From an uncultured Bacillota bacterium (GTDB lineage Bacteria > Bacillota_I > Bacilli_A > RF39 > UBA660): 7,435 nt of DNA. The stretch lies in NCBI GenBank assembly GCA_945928335.1, contig CAMENK010000032.1, forward strand, positions 1 through 7,435, in the 5' to 3' direction. Below the pieces are notes generated by a model. The model ran no database searches and was not told the DNA's origin. It was given only the letters and a program-made list of their open reading frames with translations. How positions within the stretch are numbered: the stretch's first letter is position 1; the number at the start of each line of letters is the position of its first letter. The position numbers were made by a program, and so were the translations under genes. Positions 5,744-7,435 of the stretch are shown here, one piece after another.

Positions 5744-6271
5744 ATGAGCGAATTAAAAAAAGCAAAGGCAGAAATGCAAAAACCAGGACTATGGTTAGCT
5801 ACAATATGTTTTTTAAATAATGGGAACATAAGTTATACAGATAGACCATTTGACTTAATTGTTAGAACAGGCGCATCTTCTAACTATGTTACTGAACACC
5901 TAACAGGAATGCAAATACCAATTATATATAATTTAAACTTATATAAAAATGGTAAAAAAATAGGAGAAAAATTATTAACAGAATATAACTTACAATACGG
6001 AGTTGTATTAACAATAAAAAAAGATGTAGATAAAAAAAGTGTTAATAAGTATGAATTTATCCACACTGAAAAATCAAATGATTATACAGGGCCTTTTAAT
6101 AAACATTTTTCACTAGAACAAAGTAAAAAAATATTAGAAGACTATACATCATTACATTCTAACACAGAAGAATTTAGAGTTGCTTTAGAAAATTATATTG
6201 ACACTCAAACAATAGAAATAGGCGAATACAATAGAAGAGAACATCTTTTAAAACTAGAAAAGAAAAATTAA
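5744..6271 (+). CDS. Conserved-looking hypothetical protein, 175 aa, function unknown
   Basis: I do not recognise this protein. The gene looks real: a strong AAGGAGG site (5730-5736) lies 7 nt before the ATG, a promoter-like region precedes it, a terminator follows, and codon use (AGA for Arg, A-ending codons) matches the core genes. The product is hydrophilic and probably cytoplasmic, with no signal peptide and no membrane helix. The N-terminal part (15-95) alternates short hydrophobic stretches typical of beta strands: LWLATICFL, PFDLIVRTG, IPIIYNLNLY and YGVVLTIKK. The C-terminal part (about 122-175) is charged and helical, ending in an RREHLLKLEKKN tail. There is one Cys (residue 22). It is transcribed alone between the ORF6N gene and pgk, on the same strand as both. 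No catalytic motif is visible, so I assign no function. Confidence 0.8.
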   Translation: MSELKKAKAEMQKPGLWLATICFLNNGNISYTDRPFDLIVRTGASSNYVTEHLTGMQIPIIYNLNLYKNGKKIGEKLLTEYNLQYGVVLTIKKDVDKKSVNKYEFIHTEKSNDYTGPFNKHFSLEQSKKILEDYTSLHSNTEEFRVALENYIDTQTIEIGEYNRREHLLKLEKKN

Positions 6272-6286
6272 CTAATGAAAAATGTT

Positions 6287-6318
6287 AAGAAAGTGTTAAA
6301 AACTTTCTTTTTTATTTT
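6287..6318 (+). terminator. Rho-independent terminator of the 175-aa protein gene
   Basis: The arms AAGAAAGT (6287-6294) and ACTTTCTT (6302-6309) pair perfectly around a GTTAAAA loop and run into a T-rich tail (6308-6318) broken by one A. It starts 16 nt after the stop codon and separates this gene from pgk. Confidence 0.8.
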
Positions 6319-6337
6319 AATAAATAGATTTAAAGTT

Positions 6338-6343
6338 TATAAT
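6338..6343 (+). promoter_or_regulatory. Probable -10 element of pgk
   Basis: A consensus TATAAT lies 17 nt upstream of the pgk ATG, just downstream of the preceding terminator. The -35 position (6315-6320, TTTTAA) is poor and no TGn extension is present. Transcription would start around 6350, at or just before the GGTGG ribosome binding site (6350-6354), again giving a very short leader. Confidence 0.5.
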
Positions 6344-6360
6344 AATAATGGTGGTATATA

Positions 6361-7435
6361 ATGAATAAATTAAAAAACATGAACGTAGAAAATAAAAAAG
6401 TAATAGTAAGAGTAGATTATAATGTACCTATAAAAAATGATATAATAATGGATAATAATAGAATAGTACAAAGTTTAGAAACTATTAAATATTTAATAAG
6501 CCATAATGCTAAAATAATACTAATGTCTCACTTAGGAAAAGTAAAAAGTATAGAAGATAAATCTAAGAATACTTTAAAACCAGTTAAAACTGAATTAGAA
6601 AGATTATTAGGAATAAATGTATATTTTAGTAATGAACCAAAAGGAAGTGAATTAGAATACTATGTAAATAATCTAAAATCCGGAGAAATATTATTAGTTG
6701 AAAATACTAGATATATGGATATACCTGATAACTTAGAAAGTAATTGTGATGAAGAATTATCTAAATACTGGGCATCATTAGCAGATATATTTATTTTAGA
6801 TGCTTTTGGAAGCGCACATAGAAATCATGCTTCTACATATGGAATTAGTAAACATATACCTCACGGAATTGGTTTTCTAATTGAAAGAGAAATAAAAGAA
6901 TTAAATAAAATAAAAAATGAAGAAAAAATATTTATACTAGGTGGAGCAAAAGTAAGTGATAAAATAGGTGTAATAAAAAATTTAATAGAAAAAACAGATA
7001 AATTTTTAATAGGCGGTGCTATGTGTGGAACTTTCCTAAAAGCTAGTGGAAAAAATGTAGGAAAAACATTTGTAGAAGAGGAAAAAATAGAAGAATGTAA
7101 AAAACTATTAGAAACTGGAAAAATAATAATACCTATAGATTGTGTAACAGAAAATGGAATAAAAAATATAGAAAATATTACTGATGAAGAAACTATATTT
7201 GATATTGGTCCTAAAACAATAGAGTTATTTAAAAACAATATAAATTTAAACCTATTAACAGTATTAAATGGTACTATGGGAAAATATGAAGAAGAAGCAT
7301 ATTCTAATGGGACAAAAGAAATATTTAATTATTTAAAAGATAATATAGTGAAAACAGTAGTATTAGGAGGAGATACAGCCTCAGCATCAAAAAAATATGA
7401 TTTTCCTGCATCATACATATCAACAGGTGGTGGAG
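6361..7435 (+). CDS. pgk: Phosphoglycerate kinase, 3' end outside the window
   Basis: The frame is open from the ATG at 6361 to the window edge: 358 residues of a family usually near 390-400. PGK moves phosphate from 1,3-bisphosphoglycerate to ADP, the step after GAPDH. Visible motifs are VRVDYNVP (16-23), Arg34, SHLGK (56-60), VENTRY (113-118, Arg117), DAFGSAHRNHAS (147-158, Arg153), GGAKVSDK (194-201, Lys197 and Lys201), DIGPKT (281-286), LNGTMG (302-307), LGGDTA (335-340) and STGGG at the edge. The 3-phosphoglycerate ligands are kept except for Arg to Lys at residue 60 (usual SHLGRP). WNGPMG has become LNGTMG and the usual GGGDT is LGGDT. The start fits the family (MNKL...) and a GGTGG site lies 6 nt upstream. 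The gene has its own promoter and terminators on the upstream side, so it is uncoupled from gap. Confidence 0.94.
   Translation, partial: MNKLKNMNVENKKVIVRVDYNVPIKNDIIMDNNRIVQSLETIKYLISHNAKIILMSHLGKVKSIEDKSKNTLKPVKTELERLLGINVYFSNEPKGSELEYYVNNLKSGEILLVENTRYMDIPDNLESNCDEELSKYWASLADIFILDAFGSAHRNHASTYGISKHIPHGIGFLIEREIKELNKIKNEEKIFILGGAKVSDKIGVIKNLIEKTDKFLIGGAMCGTFLKASGKNVGKTFVEEEKIEECKKLLETGKIIIPIDCVTENGIKNIENITDEETIFDIGPKTIELFKNNINLNLLTVLNGTMGKYEEEAYSNGTKEIFNYLKDNIVKTVVLGGDTASASKKYDFPASYISTGGG

Noticed and set aside
6861..7238. Minus-strand 125-aa open frame within pgk
   Set aside because: It is antisense to clear PGK motifs, low in complexity (Phe, Ile, Ser) and lacks a ribosome binding site; the same holds for the minus-strand frames inside whiA, the kinase, gap and the 175-aa gene.

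Overview
The window is a strongly AT-rich stretch of bacterial chromosome from a low-G+C Gram-positive lineage. An uncultured Bacilli, Clostridia or Mycoplasmatota-like bacterium is my best guess; no species can be named. The reasons are a WhiA protein (a family of Gram-positive bacteria), Shine-Dalgarno sites close to AAGGAGG, extended -10 promoters and short U-tailed hairpin terminators. Every Trp codon checked in the kinase, GAPDH, the 175-aa protein and PGK is TGG, and no in-frame TGA interrupts a gene, so the code looks standard rather than mycoplasma-like.

Layout: (1) 2-373, the 3' end of an M23 (LytM-type) cell-wall peptidase, closed by a hairpin terminator. (2) 446-1375, whiA, with a consensus extended -10 promoter and a very short leader. 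(3) 1400-1966, clpP on the minus strand, converging on whiA with a shared two-way hairpin. (4) 2063-3709, a TGS-plus-uridine-kinase nucleoside kinase, divergent from clpP, then 16 nt later (5) 3726-4724, gap (GAPDH), probably one operon, closed by a terminator whose stem includes the gap stop codon. (6) 4823-5599, an ORF6N/PLD-like accessory gene that looks damaged. (7) 5744-6271, an unrecognised 175-aa protein with its own AT-rich promoter region, strong ribosome binding site and terminator. (8) 6361-end, pgk (phosphoglycerate kinase), cut by the window edge.

The order whiA - clpP - gap - pgk recalls the Bacillus subtilis neighbourhood (yvcJ-yvcK-whiA-crh ... clpP ... cggR-gapA-pgk-tpiA). 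This window appears to be a stripped-down and rearranged version: rapZ/yvcK, crh and cggR are absent here, clpP is inverted, and a nucleoside kinase sits where cggR would be. GAPDH and PGK catalyse consecutive steps of lower glycolysis but are separated by two accessory genes and two terminators, so pgk must be transcribed from its own promoter.

The most interesting part is 4730-5743. The ORF6N gene carries family-like coding sequence upstream of its first ATG, an apparent in-frame loss of about 20 codons in the PLD-like domain, a stop followed by in-frame tail-like sequence, and an internal 21-codon tandem repeat with a 27-nt near-perfect palindrome. The 175-aa neighbour has no family I recognise. 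I do not see a convincing complete new multi-gene system; the window is mostly core metabolism and regulation with one accessory island.
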